This document shows positions 37,319 to 45,639 of a DNA stretch of 64,000 bases, piece by piece. The notes beneath the pieces were generated by a model, which saw only the letters and a program-made list of their open reading frames with translations, ran no database searches and had not been told where the DNA came from. Numbering within the stretch: the stretch's first letter is position 1; the number at the start of each line of letters is the position of its first letter. The translations under genes were made by a program, and so were the position numbers. This DNA comes from an uncultured Paracoccaceae bacterium (GTDB taxonomy: Bacteria > Pseudomonadota > Alphaproteobacteria > Rhodobacterales > Rhodobacteraceae), in the NCBI GenBank assembly GCA_937138255.1, contig CAKZOU010000033.1, positions 78,622 to 142,621 on the forward strand. The letters run 5' to 3'.

Positions 37319-37861
37319 CTAGCGACCACGCTCCAGATCGTCCCGCGTGAAAAGCGGATAGACGGGCAATCCCGGAACACCGGTGATCGCGGGGTTGCCC
37401 TCCCCGCGCCAGATCGCGCAGACGACCCCAAGAATATCGGCCCCTTCCGCGTCGGCGAGAGCATGGGCATCGGCCACGGCGCCGCCGGTCGAGATGATAT
37501 CCTCGATGAACGTCACCTTCCGTCCCGCGATATCCTGCGCCTCGATCGCCCGGCAGGTGCCATAGGTCTTGGCCTCTTTGCGGACGAAGGCGGCGGGAAG
37601 CCCGGTTTCAAGTGAGATGGCTGTCGCGATGGGGACGCCGCCAAGCTCGAGGCCGGCAACGATCTCGGTCTCAGTTGGCAAAAGTGTGCTCATCGCCTTG
37701 GCAAGCCGCCGAAGAAGTGCGGGATCGCCTTCAAAGCGGTATTTGTCGAAATAGCGGTGCGAGATCTGACCTGAGCGCAAGACAAACTCGCCCTCCAGTG
37801 TCGAGATCAGGGCCATGTCTCGTGCGAGATCGGGCAAGTAGTTGGGGCTTTGGTCTGTCAT
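37319..37861 (-). CDS. pyrE: Orotate phosphoribosyltransferase
   Basis: PyrE transfers phosphoribose from PRPP to orotate in pyrimidine synthesis. The 180-residue protein has the substrate region FVLRSGQISHRYFDKYRF, a GLELGGVPIATAIS loop, the catalytic FVRKEAKTYGT, and a PRPP-binding segment KVTFIEDIISTGGAV. That last motif (EDIISTGGA) departs slightly from the common DDVITTGTS form but keeps the acidic pair and Thr-Gly. It follows the AsnC-like gene by nine bases on the same strand. Confidence 0.92.
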   Translation of the reverse strand: MTDQSPNYLPDLARDMALISTLEGEFVLRSGQISHRYFDKYRFEGDPALLRRLAKAMSTLLPTETEIVAGLELGGVPIATAISLETGLPAAFVRKEAKTYGTCRAIEAQDIAGRKVTFIEDIISTGGAVADAHALADAEGADILGVVCAIWRGEGNPAITGVPGLPVYPLFTRDDLERGR

Positions 37862-37870
37862 TGCCTTGGA

Positions 37871-38110
37871 TCAAAACGCCTTGAACGTCAGCGTCGTCAT
37901 CGACCGTTCGATCTGTGGCACGTCACCCAGCGCTTCGTTGATGAAATGGCCCACGTCGGCGCCGTCGGGGATGTAGATCTTCATCAAGAGATCCCACTCG
38001 CCGCTGGTCGAATACATCTCGGAATGGATTTCCTTGAGCGCGATGGCATCGGCCACGGCATAGGTGGTTCCGGGTTTGCAGCGGATCTGGACAAAGACGC
38101 AGGTCGTCAT
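37871..38110 (-). CDS. Stand-alone Lrp/AsnC ligand-binding domain protein
   Basis: The 79-residue protein matches only the C-terminal RAM domain of Lrp/AsnC regulators ([14 protein letters not shown] start, then [13 protein letters not shown]); it has no HTH. Such stand-alone domains form dimers or octamers and may bind amino acids or modulate full-length Lrp proteins. The ATG at 38110 is supported by the match and by upstream GAGGCCCCCGA-type sequence. It is nine bases before pyrE, so the two are probably co-transcribed. Confidence 0.85.
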   Translation of the reverse strand: MTTCVFVQIRCKPGTTYAVADAIALKEIHSEMYSTSGEWDLLMKIYIPDGADVGHFINEALGDVPQIERSMTTLTFKAF

Positions 38111-38276
38111 TCGGGGGCCTCTTTCTTGCTGGGTCCAAACTGGCACGGCCCCGCCGCCCCTGCAATCACCAATCAGGGCGAAGCACGCCCGCCACACCTT
38201 GCCGCATTCGACGCAAGAGTTCTTGGCCCGCCCGCGTTTGCGGCCTATAGCGGGGCGAAACAAAAAGGATCCGCCG

Positions 38277-38864
38277 ATGCGCAAGGCAACGATCACCCGC
38301 AAGACCGCCGAGACCGAGATCACCGTCGAGATCAACCTCGACGGCACGGGCAGCTATGACAACCAGACGGGCGTGGGCTTTTTCGACCATATGCTCGACC
38401 AGCTCGCCCGCCACTCGCTGATCGACATGAAAATCCGCGCCAAGGGCGATCTGCACATCGACGATCACCACACGGTCGAGGATACCGGCATCGCGCTGGG
38501 TCAGGCGCTGACCAAGGCGCTTGGCGACAAGCGCGGCATCCGCCGCTATGGCGAGTGCCACCTGGCGATGGACGACGCGCAGGTGCGCTGTGCGCTCGAT
38601 CTCTCGGGCCGGCCCTATCTGATCTGCAATCTCGATCTGCCGACCCCCAAGATCGGCACATTCGACACCGAACTGGTGCGCGAGTTCTTTCAGGCGCTTG
38701 CGACCCACGGGCAGATCACGCTGCACATCGACCGCCTGCACGGCTTCAACAGCCACCACATTGCCGAAGCCGCCTTCAAGGCTGTGGCCCGCGCCCTGCG
38801 GAATGCTGTCGAGACCGATCCGCGCAAGGCCGACGCGATCCCCTCGACAAAAGGGGCGCTTTGA
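38277..38864 (+). CDS. hisB: Imidazoleglycerol-phosphate dehydratase
   Basis: HisB dehydrates imidazoleglycerol phosphate to imidazole acetol phosphate. The 195-residue protein is the monofunctional form, without the phosphatase domain of enterobacteria. It has the metal-binding repeats [13 protein letters not shown] and [17 protein letters not shown], and the second pair [20 protein letters not shown]. The ATG at 38277 follows AAAGGAT at normal spacing. It opens the his cluster here. Confidence 0.97.
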   Translation: MRKATITRKTAETEITVEINLDGTGSYDNQTGVGFFDHMLDQLARHSLIDMKIRAKGDLHIDDHHTVEDTGIALGQALTKALGDKRGIRRYGECHLAMDDAQVRCALDLSGRPYLICNLDLPTPKIGTFDTELVREFFQALATHGQITLHIDRLHGFNSHHIAEAAFKAVARALRNAVETDPRKADAIPSTKGAL

Positions 38865-38912
38865 CGCGCGGGATGGGCTAGGGTTCTCCATCAACTTTTG
38901 AAGGAGGGCCTC

Positions 38913-39395
38913 ATGACCCACGCAACCGGCCGATGCCTTTGCGGCAAAGTGACCTATGAGGTCACCACCGATCCGCTTTGGGTTACGGTCTGCTTCTGTC
39001 ACTTCTGCCAAAGGGCGACAGGATCGCAGGGGCTGGTCGAACCGATCTTCGACCGGCCAGCTTTTGCGATCACCTCGGGCGAGCCGCGGTGTTATACTCA
39101 TGTCTCGACCGGCAGCGGAAAGAACGTCTTTGTCCACTTCTGCGGCGATTGCGGCACCAAAACCCATCTGACCTTCGAACGTTGGCCCGACCGCCTCGGC
39201 GTTTATGCCGGAACCTTCGAAGACCCCGGCTGGTTCGAACTCTCGCCCAACAATACCAAATACATCTTCCTCGACAGCGCCGTCCGCGGGACGCTTGTTC
39301 CAGCGGGCTTCAAGACCTTTCGCCAGCACGCGGCCTTGCCCGACGGCACACCGCTTGAGCCTGAGGTGCTGGACGAAGTGCTGCACGTCCGATAG
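38913..39395 (+). CDS. GFA/CENP-V domain zinc protein within the his cluster
   Basis: The 160-residue protein has the GFA fold's zinc cysteines: CLCG (Cys8, Cys10), CFCHFC (Cys27, Cys29, Cys32), and CGDC (Cys77, Cys80). Members were named after glutathione-dependent formaldehyde activation, but most have no proven activity, so I do not assign one. The ATG at 38913 has a strong AAGGAGG five bases upstream. It sits between hisB and hisH on the same strand with short gaps (48 and 26 bases), so it may share their transcript. Confidence 0.9.
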   Translation: MTHATGRCLCGKVTYEVTTDPLWVTVCFCHFCQRATGSQGLVEPIFDRPAFAITSGEPRCYTHVSTGSGKNVFVHFCGDCGTKTHLTFERWPDRLGVYAGTFEDPGWFELSPNNTKYIFLDSAVRGTLVPAGFKTFRQHAALPDGTPLEPEVLDEVLHVR

Positions 39396-39421
39396 GTGGT
39401 CGCCAACCAAAGAGGGACCCA

Positions 39422-40060
39422 ATGCTGACCGCCCTGATCGACTACGATTCCGGAAACCTGCACTCGGCGCAGAAGGCCTTCGAACGCATGGCCCGCGAGA
39501 TCGGGCATGGCACCATCGTCGTGACCTCGGAACCGGACGTCGTGGCGCGGGCCGACCGGATCGTCCTTCCGGGCGATGGCGCTTTCCCTGCCTGCCGAGA
39601 GGCGCTTTTCGCTTATGAGGGGCTCGGCGAGGCGATCGTCGAGGCGGTCGAGGACAAGGGCCGCCCCTTCCTTGGCATTTGCGTGGGGATGCAGATGCTC
39701 GCCACCGTGGGCCATGAGTATCGCGAAACGCCCGGCTTTGGCTGGATCGGTGGCGAGATCTGCCGGATCGAGCCAACGGACCCGTCGATGAAGGTCCCGC
39801 ATATGGGCTGGAACGATCTGGTGATCGACCGCCCCCACCCGGTGCTTGACGGGCTCAAGACCGGCGATCACGCCTATTTCGTGCATTCCTATCACATGGT
39901 GGTGCGCGATCCGGCCGAGCGGCTGGCCCATGTCGACTACGGCGGCGACATCACCGCCATCGTCGGGCGCGACAACATCGTCGGCACCCAGTTCCACCCC
40001 GAAAAGAGCCAGGCGACCGGCCTGCGGCTGATCGCCAATTTCCTCAACTGGAAGCCCTGA
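39422..40060 (+). CDS. hisH: Imidazole glycerol phosphate synthase subunit HisH (glutaminase)
   Basis: HisH releases ammonia from glutamine and passes it to HisF. The 212-residue class I amidotransferase has [16 protein letters not shown] at the start, the nucleophile Cys87 in [10 protein letters not shown], and His192/Glu194 in FHPEKSQ, a complete triad. GAGGGACCC precedes the ATG. Confidence 0.97.
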   Translation: MLTALIDYDSGNLHSAQKAFERMAREIGHGTIVVTSEPDVVARADRIVLPGDGAFPACREALFAYEGLGEAIVEAVEDKGRPFLGICVGMQMLATVGHEYRETPGFGWIGGEICRIEPTDPSMKVPHMGWNDLVIDRPHPVLDGLKTGDHAYFVHSYHMVVRDPAERLAHVDYGGDITAIVGRDNIVGTQFHPEKSQATGLRLIANFLNWKP

Positions 40061-40099
40061 ACCAGAACGGGCCCCTGCCGCGCAGAGGCCCGTAATCCG

Positions 40100-40489
40100 T
40101 TACTGCAGGCGCACCCAGGTCTGGCTCGAGCACAGAAGACCGCCGGCAATACAGCCGCGCATCTTCATCACATCGCCGTCGATGGTGACCTTGCCGATAT
40201 AGATCTTGTCGTTCGACGGCCGCCAGACGTTGCCCTTGTATTCACCGCCGCCCTGCGGCGCCATCTCGATCAAGAGCATCTTGCCGATGTTGGGCGACTC
40301 GTATTCGCCATCTGCATTGAACGTCCTAACGATCGTGCCGCAATAGGTCTCGCCACAGGGCACCACCTCGACAAAGGCGAAGGCGCCGTCATCGGCCTCG
40401 GTCTGCCAGAAGCCTTCGATCGGGTCGGCCAAAGCCGCCCCCGCCAACAGGACAGTTGCCACAGCGGTCGCAATCAATTTCTTGAACAT
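40100..40489 (-). CDS. DUF2147 family secreted protein
   Basis: The 129-residue protein has a clean Sec signal peptide (MFKKLIATAVATVLLAGAALA, cut after ALA at residue 21) and then DPIEGFWQTEADDG, the opening of DUF2147 domains, which form a small beta-barrel in the periplasm. Three to four cysteines (CGETYCGT and near the C-terminus) could form disulfides. GGGAGG precedes the ATG by about six bases. It is the only minus-strand gene within the his cluster. Function is unknown. Confidence 0.85.
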   Translation of the reverse strand: MFKKLIATAVATVLLAGAALADPIEGFWQTEADDGAFAFVEVVPCGETYCGTIVRTFNADGEYESPNIGKMLLIEMAPQGGGEYKGNVWRPSNDKIYIGKVTIDGDVMKMRGCIAGGLLCSSQTWVRLQ

Positions 40490-40628
40490 CTGTTCCTCCC
40501 AGAAAGATTTGCCACATCAGAGCCGTTGCCGTGATTCCAATCAAGCCTCACGTTAGGTCAGCCCGTCGCGTTGCAATTCCCCGCCCCCCATGCATAAGAC
40601 CGCCTCGACCAAGACGCGCGAGGCCCCA

Positions 40629-41348
40629 ATGATCCTCTATCCCGCCATCGACCTTAAAGACGGCAACGCCGTGCGCCTCGTCCACGGCGAGATGGGCAGC
40701 GCCACCGTCTTCAACGACGATCCCGCCGCGCAGGCCCGCGCCTTTGTCGAGGCCGGCTGCGAATGGCTGCACCTCGTCGACCTCAACGGCGCCTTCGCCG
40801 GCGAGCCGGTCAACGCCGCACCCGTCGAGGCGATCCTCGCCGCCTGCAAGGTTCCCGCCCAGCTTGGCGGCGGCATCCGCGATATGGCCACCATCGAACG
40901 CTGGATCGACAAGGGCCTCGCCCGCGTGATCCTTGGCACCGTGGCGGTCGAAAACCCCGCCCTCGTGCGCGAAGCCGCCCGCGCCTTCCCCGGCCACGTT
41001 GCCGTGGGCATCGACGCCCGCGCCGGCAAGGTCGCCACCAAAGGATGGGCCGAAAAGACGAACGTCGACGCAACCGACCTCGCCAAATCCTTCGAGGACG
41101 CGGGCGTTGCGGCCATCATCTATACCGACATCCTCCGCGACGGCGCCATGAAAGGCCCCAATATCGAGGCGACCGAAGCCCTCGCCCGGGCCGTCTCGAT
41201 CCCCGTCATCGCCTCGGGCGGCGTCTCTTCGCTGGCCGACCTCATCGCGCTCCGTGACACAGGCGTCATTTCCGGTGCCATCTCGGGCCGCGCCCTCTAT
41301 GATGGGGCGATTGATCTGAAAGAGGCGCTGAAAGCGCTCAAGGCCTGA
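40629..41348 (+). CDS. hisA: Phosphoribosylformimino-5-aminoimidazole carboxamide ribotide isomerase HisA
   Basis: HisA is the TIM-barrel isomerase of the fourth histidine step. The 239-residue protein has the opening [19 protein letters not shown] with the catalytic Asp8, and the second half [16 protein letters not shown] with the matching Asp, plus the phosphate loops GGGIRD and ASGGVSS. An earlier in-frame ATG at 40590 would add 13 atypical residues; I use the ATG at 40629. Confidence 0.97.
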   Translation: MILYPAIDLKDGNAVRLVHGEMGSATVFNDDPAAQARAFVEAGCEWLHLVDLNGAFAGEPVNAAPVEAILAACKVPAQLGGGIRDMATIERWIDKGLARVILGTVAVENPALVREAARAFPGHVAVGIDARAGKVATKGWAEKTNVDATDLAKSFEDAGVAAIIYTDILRDGAMKGPNIEATEALARAVSIPVIASGGVSSLADLIALRDTGVISGAISGRALYDGAIDLKEALKALKA

Positions 41349-41351
41349 CCC

Positions 41352-42110
41352 ATGCTCAAAACCCGCATCATCCCCTGCCTCGACGTGGCCGATGGCCGCG
41401 TGGTCAAGGGCGTCAACTTCGTCGATCTCGTCGACGCAGGCGATCCGGTCGAGGCCGCCAAGGCCTATGACGCGGCGGGCGCGGATGAGCTGTGCTTTCT
41501 CGACATCCACGCCACCCACGAAAACCGCGGCACGATGTTTGATCTCGTCACCCGCACCGCCGAGGCTTGCTTCATGCCGCTCACCGTGGGCGGCGGCGTG
41601 CGCACCCATCACGACGTGCGCAACCTCCTCCTCGCGGGCGCCGACAAGGTCTCGTTCAATTCCGCCGCCGTGGCCGATCCCAATGTGCTGACCGAAGCCG
41701 CCGAACGCTTCGGCTCGCAATGCATCGTCTGCGCCATCGACGCGAAAACGGTTGAACCGGGCCGCTGGGAGATCTTCACCCATGGCGGCCGCAAACCCAC
41801 CGGCATCGACGCCGTGGAATTCGCCATTACCGCCGCCGAAAAAGGCGCGGGCGAAATCCTCCTGACCTCGATGGACCGCGACGGCACAAAGGCAGGCTTC
41901 AACCTCCCCCTCACCCGCGCCATTGCCGATGCGGTCGATATTCCCGTCATAGCCTCGGGCGGCGTCGGCACGCTCGACCACCTTGTCGAAGGCGTGACCC
42001 TCGGTCATGCCTCGGCCGTGCTTGCCGCCTCGATTTTCCACTTCGGAACCTATACGATCACTGAGGCCAAGGCGCATATGGCCGCCGCCGGCATACCGAT
42101 GAGGCTCTGA
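41352..42110 (+). CDS. hisF: Imidazole glycerol phosphate synthase subunit HisF (cyclase)
   Basis: HisF uses ammonia from HisH to close the imidazole ring, also releasing AICAR for purine synthesis. The 252-residue TIM barrel has [19 protein letters not shown] with the catalytic Asp11, the phosphate loops VGGGVRT and ASGGVGT, and the [14 protein letters not shown] segment. It begins three bases after hisA and overlaps hisE by one base. Confidence 0.98.
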   Translation: MLKTRIIPCLDVADGRVVKGVNFVDLVDAGDPVEAAKAYDAAGADELCFLDIHATHENRGTMFDLVTRTAEACFMPLTVGGGVRTHHDVRNLLLAGADKVSFNSAAVADPNVLTEAAERFGSQCIVCAIDAKTVEPGRWEIFTHGGRKPTGIDAVEFAITAAEKGAGEILLTSMDRDGTKAGFNLPLTRAIADAVDIPVIASGGVGTLDHLVEGVTLGHASAVLAASIFHFGTYTITEAKAHMAAAGIPMRL

Positions 42111-42418
42111 TGTCGCTTGAAAAACTCAGCCAGACCATCGCCGCCCGCAAAGGCGCCGACCCCTCCACCAGCTGGACCGCCAAGCTTTTGGCCGCCGGCC
42201 CCGAGAAATGCGCCGAGAAATTCGGCGAAGAGGCCGTCGAGGCGATCATCGAGGCGGTCAAGGGCGACAAGGCACGCCTCACCTCCGAGGCCGCCGATGC
42301 GCTCTATCACCTCCTCGTCATGTGCGCCGCCCGCGACGTGACGCTCGCCGACATCGAAGCCGAACTCGCCCGCCGAGAGGCGCAATCCGGTATCGCCGAA
42401 AAAGCCGCGCGCCCCTGA
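42110..42418 (+). CDS. hisE: Phosphoribosyl-ATP pyrophosphatase HisE
   Basis: HisE hydrolyses phosphoribosyl-ATP to phosphoribosyl-AMP. The 102-residue all-alpha protein has the MazG-like metal signature EKFGEEAVEAIIEA and SEAADALYHLLVM. It is a separate gene rather than a HisIE fusion. The ATG shares one base with the hisF stop (TGATG). Confidence 0.96.
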   Translation: MSLEKLSQTIAARKGADPSTSWTAKLLAAGPEKCAEKFGEEAVEAIIEAVKGDKARLTSEAADALYHLLVMCAARDVTLADIEAELARREAQSGIAEKAARP

Positions 42419-42431
42419 ACTTTTTGGCCTA

Positions 42432-42477
42432 ATTTCTTTTGGCCTGAAATACTCCGGGGTCCGGGGCAGAGCCCCGG
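42432..42477. repeat. Dispersed intergenic element, copy B
   Basis: The 28-base block (42432-42459) matches copy A at 16544 at 26 of 28 positions and is again followed by a GC hairpin: CCGGGGC (42461-42467) with GCCCCGG (42471-42477). It lies between the convergent hisE and CoA-binding genes. As at copy A, the hairpin is on the side of the minus-strand gene, consistent with a 3'-end role on that strand. Confidence 0.7.
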
Positions 42478-42503
42478 CCTACGCTGCCATTCTGAGCAAC
42501 CGA

Positions 42504-42971
42504 TCACAGTTTCGAGCTGATGATCCCGGTGTTGAACCCGCCCATCCGCAGCTCACCAAATAGCCGCTGATACTCGATCTTGGGGCAGCGGTTCTCGACG
42601 ACACGCAGGCCCCGCGCCTCGGCCATCGCCCGCCCCTCCGCGCTCTCGACACCGATCTGCATCCAGACCGCCTTGAGATTGGGCCACCTGTCCAGAGCTT
42701 CCCCGACAATAGCGGGGACAGCCTCGGAGCGCCGGAAAATGTCGACCATATCGACCTCGTCCGGCACCGACGCCAGATCGGGATAGACCGCCTCACCAAA
42801 AAGCTCCTGACCGGCAAGCCCCGGATTGACCGGAATCACCCGATAGCCCTTGAGGCCAAGATAGCGGGCAACGAAATAGGACGGACGGACGGGATTGGCG
42901 GATATCCCGACCACCGCCACGGTTTTTACATCGTTCAACAGGTTGCGCAGAAAGTTGTCGGAATAGATCAT
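42504..42971 (-). CDS. CoA-binding (YccU-like) protein
   Basis: The 155-residue protein is a single Rossmann-like CoA-binding domain: VKTVAVVGISANPVRPSYFVARYLGLKGYRVIPVNP, the stretch that in succinyl-CoA synthetase binds CoA. A C-terminal ENRCPKIEYQRLF segment is conserved in YccU-type stand-alone proteins. No enzymatic role is established. The last residues (GGFNTGIISSKL) also fit the family. Confidence 0.88.
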   Translation of the reverse strand: MIYSDNFLRNLLNDVKTVAVVGISANPVRPSYFVARYLGLKGYRVIPVNPGLAGQELFGEAVYPDLASVPDEVDMVDIFRRSEAVPAIVGEALDRWPNLKAVWMQIGVESAEGRAMAEARGLRVVENRCPKIEYQRLFGELRMGGFNTGIISSKL

Positions 42972-42999
42972 GGCCCTCGATAGCCTATCTGGACGTCAC

Positions 43000-43028
43000 A
43001 AAAAAGCGCCCGGAGGGAGCCCGGGCGC
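43000..43028 (-). terminator. Rho-independent terminator after rlmB
   Basis: GCGCCCGG (43006-43013) pairs with CCGGGCGC (43021-43028) over a 7-base loop, with a run of six A on the plus strand, read as T6 on the minus strand. It lies about 130 bases beyond the rlmB stop, leaving an unusually long 3' UTR with another imperfect hairpin near 43055-43085. Confidence 0.8.
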
Positions 43029-43161
43029 AAGTTCGGAACGAGGGACAGAAGCTAGCCCGCGGATGTTCCGTTCGCGCGGGGCTGATACAGAAGATAGGGC
43101 TTCTGCGATCACTCCCAAGACCCGCTCAAACAAATGTGAACATCTCATCAAGACCGCGCGA

Positions 43162-43938
43162 TCAGCCGCGCGCGGCATAGAGGGCCACGGCTGCGGCATT
43201 CGAGACGTTGAGCGAGCCAAAACCACCGGCCGCGTCGATCCTAACCAGCGCGTCGCAGGTCTCGCGGCTCTTGTCTCTCAGGCCCGGTCCCTCGGCCCCC
43301 ATAACAAGGGCGACCGGCCGATCCCGTTTGCCCTCAAGCGCCTCCTCGATGGTCAGCTCCGCCTCGCCGTCCAGGCCCAGAACAATGTAGCCAAGCTTCT
43401 TCAGCTCCTCCATCGCCTCGGCCAGATTGCGGATCCGCAGATAAGGCTGCCTCTCGAGCGCCCCGCTCGCGGTCTTCGCCAGCGCCCCGGTTTCGGGCGC
43501 CGAATGGCGTTGAACACCGACAACCGCCCGCGCCCCAAACACCTCCGCCGAGCGCAGGATCGCGCCGACGTTATGCGGGTCGGTCACACGATCGAGCATG
43601 ACGATACGCGGCGGCATCGGCCCCTCTCCCAGCGCCACATCCTCAAGGCTCCCCCAATTGAGAGGCTTCACCTCAAGCGCCGCACCCTGATGGACCGACT
43701 CTTCACTGATCGGGGCCGCGAATTTGCGCGGGTCGGAAATCTCGGGCTCCATCCCGCTTGCCGCAATCGCGTCGGCCAGTTTGGCCTCGGCGTTTTTCGT
43801 CACCACAAGCCTGAGCCGCTCGCGCCGCGGGTTCATCAGCGCATCGCGCACCGCATGAAGGCCAAAAAGCCAGACGGTCTCGGCCGCGGCCGCCCGCTTG
43901 GCCTGTTCCTTTTCGATGACCCACTTGGGCTTCTTCAT
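43162..43938 (-). CDS. rlmB: TrmH/SpoU family 23S rRNA methyltransferase (RlmB-like)
   Basis: RlmB 2'-O-methylates G2251 of 23S rRNA using SAM. The 258-residue protein has an L30e-like substrate domain (VWLFGLHAVRDALMNPRRERLRLVVTK) and a SPOUT knot with VMLDRVTDPHNVGAILRSAEVFGA, ALVMGAEGPGLR and GSLNVSNAAAVALY, the three SpoU motifs. The ATG at 43938 has AAGGAGA five bases upstream. The frame is open further up, across the tRNA-Tyr region, and that part is not coding. The exact rRNA position is inferred from the family. Confidence 0.92.
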   Translation of the reverse strand: MKKPKWVIEKEQAKRAAAAETVWLFGLHAVRDALMNPRRERLRLVVTKNAEAKLADAIAASGMEPEISDPRKFAAPISEESVHQGAALEVKPLNWGSLEDVALGEGPMPPRIVMLDRVTDPHNVGAILRSAEVFGARAVVGVQRHSAPETGALAKTASGALERQPYLRIRNLAEAMEELKKLGYIVLGLDGEAELTIEEALEGKRDRPVALVMGAEGPGLRDKSRETCDALVRIDAAGGFGSLNVSNAAAVALYAARG

Positions 43939-44063
43939 GGCGCTCTCCTTCGGCTCGCCCTTCAATGGCTCTGCCAAGGCCCCGAGGCAAGCGTGATCTG
44001 GCGCTGGAGCCTCGGGATTTTCCTGTTGACGCCCCCCGCCGCGCATCATATTCACCCCCTCGC

Positions 44064-44085
44064 AAACCGGCCTTTGGGTCGGTTT
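44064..44085. other. Perfect hairpin directly before tRNA-Tyr
   Basis: AAACCGGCC (44064-44072) and GGTCGGTTT (44077-44085) form a 9-bp stem (one G-T pair) over the loop TTTG, one base before the tRNA 5' end. It resembles a terminator with T and A flanks, but no plus-strand gene precedes it. It may be a processing signal or overlap the tRNA promoter. Confidence 0.45.
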
Positions 44086-44086
44086 C

Positions 44087-44170
44087 GGGCGACGAGCTGC
44101 AAGGTGCGGCAGCGGACTGTAACTCCGCCGGGGAGACCCACGCCTGGTTCGATTCCAGGGTCGCCCACCA
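44087..44170 (+). tRNA. tRNA-Tyr(GTA)
   Basis: An 84-base class II tRNA with encoded CCA. The acceptor GGGCGAC pairs with GTCGCCC; the anticodon stem GCGGA/TCCGC holds CTGTAAC (anticodon GTA at 44119-44121). There is a 14-base variable arm, as in bacterial tRNA-Tyr, and a T arm CCTGG/CCAGG with TTCGATT. It lies between the divergent rlmB and SHMT-like genes. Confidence 0.95.
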
Positions 44171-44267
44171 TTTACCCCCTTTCTTTCGTGACAGGTCGCT
44201 CCCAAATTCGGGATTGCGATTGCGCGTCTCGTGCCGTCTTCTTCCCCAAACCATCTGGGAGGATGAA

Positions 44268-45584
44268 ATGCTCGAAGAACGCTACTGGGTTCCGGCTGCA
44301 AGCGAGGCGCGGGTGATGGAGATCGCCGCGCGCGCAGCCAAGGCCTCGCCCGCCGAGAATGCCGCGCGGATCGAGGCGCTGACGGCGGAAAACCGCGAGA
44401 TTCACGAGCGGGCGTGTTTCAACCTCAACCCTGCCACCAACGTGATGAACCCCCGCGCCGAGGCGCTTCTGGCCTCGGGCATCGGCTCGCGCCCCTCGCT
44501 CGGCTATCCGGGCGACAAATACGAGATGGGACTCGAAGCCATCGAAGAGATCGAGGTGATTTGCGCCGAGCTCTGCGCCGAGGTTTTCGACGCAAAATAC
44601 GCCGAGATCCGCGTGCCTTCGGGGGCCATCGCCAACCTCTTTGGCTTCATGGCGATATGCCAGCCGGGCGACACGATCATCGCGCCACCGCCGAATATCG
44701 GTGGCCATGTGACCCATCACGCAGACGGATGCGCCGGGCTGTATGGCCTCAAGACCCTGAACGCCCCGGTCAATGAAGATGGATATACGGTCGATATCGA
44801 CGCCCTGCGCAAGCTCGCCCGCGCGGCGCGGCCCAAGCTCATCACCATCGGCGCGAGCCTCAACCTCTTCGAGCATCCGGTGCGCGAGGTGCGGGCGATT
44901 GCCGACGAGGTGGGGGCGCTGGTCCTCTTCGATGCCGCGCACCAATGCGGGATCATCGCGGGCAAGGCCTGGGCCAATCCGCTGACCGAAGGCGCGCATC
45001 TGATGACGATGAGCACCTACAAGAGCCTCGGTGGCCCCGCCGGCGGCCTCATCGTCACCAACGACGCCGAGATCGCCCGCAGGCTCGACGCCATCGCCTT
45101 CCCCGGCATGACCGCGAATTTCGACGCGGCCAAGAGCGCGGCACTGGCGATGACCATGACCGATTGGCTCACGCATGGCGCGGCCTATGCCGATGAGATG
45201 ATCGCCACCTCCCGCGCCTTTGCCGCCGCCCTCGATGCAGCGGGCATCCCCGTCTACGGCAAGGAACAGGGCTTTACCCGTTCGCACCAGTTCGCGGTCG
45301 AGGCCGCGCCCTTCGGCGGCGGGCAGACCGCCTCGAAAAAGCTCCGCAAGGCGGGCTTTCTGGCCTGCGGCATCGGCCTGCCCATCGCGCCGGTCGAGGG
45401 GGATCTCAATGGCCTCAGGATCGGCACGCCAGAGCTTGTCCGTTGGGGTGTCACCCGTGAGAATGTGGGCGAGATTGCCGCCCTCGTCGCACGGGCGCTG
45501 ACAACGAACGATCCCGAAAGCCTCGCCGCCGAGACCCGCGCCCTGCGGGCCCAGTATCAGGATTTGCACTTCGTCACCCGCTGA
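44268..45584 (+). CDS. SHMT-family PLP enzyme (glycine hydroxymethyltransferase-like paralogue)
   Basis: The 438-residue fold-type I PLP enzyme resembles serine hydroxymethyltransferase. It has NVMNPRAEALLASGIGSRPSLGYPGDKYEMG, FDAAHQCGIIAGKAW with Asp222 to hold the pyridine nitrogen, and MSTYKSLGGPAGG with the likely Schiff-base Lys252. The canonical GlyA lysine motif is TTTHKTLRGPRGG; here His and Arg around it differ (STYK, GPAGG), so the true substrate may be another beta-hydroxy or alpha-methyl amino acid. The ATG at 44268 has GGAGG five bases upstream. Confidence 0.82.
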   Translation: MLEERYWVPAASEARVMEIAARAAKASPAENAARIEALTAENREIHERACFNLNPATNVMNPRAEALLASGIGSRPSLGYPGDKYEMGLEAIEEIEVICAELCAEVFDAKYAEIRVPSGAIANLFGFMAICQPGDTIIAPPPNIGGHVTHHADGCAGLYGLKTLNAPVNEDGYTVDIDALRKLARAARPKLITIGASLNLFEHPVREVRAIADEVGALVLFDAAHQCGIIAGKAWANPLTEGAHLMTMSTYKSLGGPAGGLIVTNDAEIARRLDAIAFPGMTANFDAAKSAALAMTMTDWLTHGAAYADEMIATSRAFAAALDAAGIPVYGKEQGFTRSHQFAVEAAPFGGGQTASKKLRKAGFLACGIGLPIAPVEGDLNGLRIGTPELVRWGVTRENVGEIAALVARALTTNDPESLAAETRALRAQYQDLHFVTR

Positions 45585-45639
45585 ACGCTTTTGCCCGAGG
45601 GAGACAGGCCCTATAGTCGTGCAAAACACCGGGCAGGCC

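Noticed and set aside
43939-44301. N-terminal extension of the rlmB frame
   Set aside because: It would translate through tRNA-Tyr in antisense and lacks family similarity. The ATG at 43938 has a good ribosome site.
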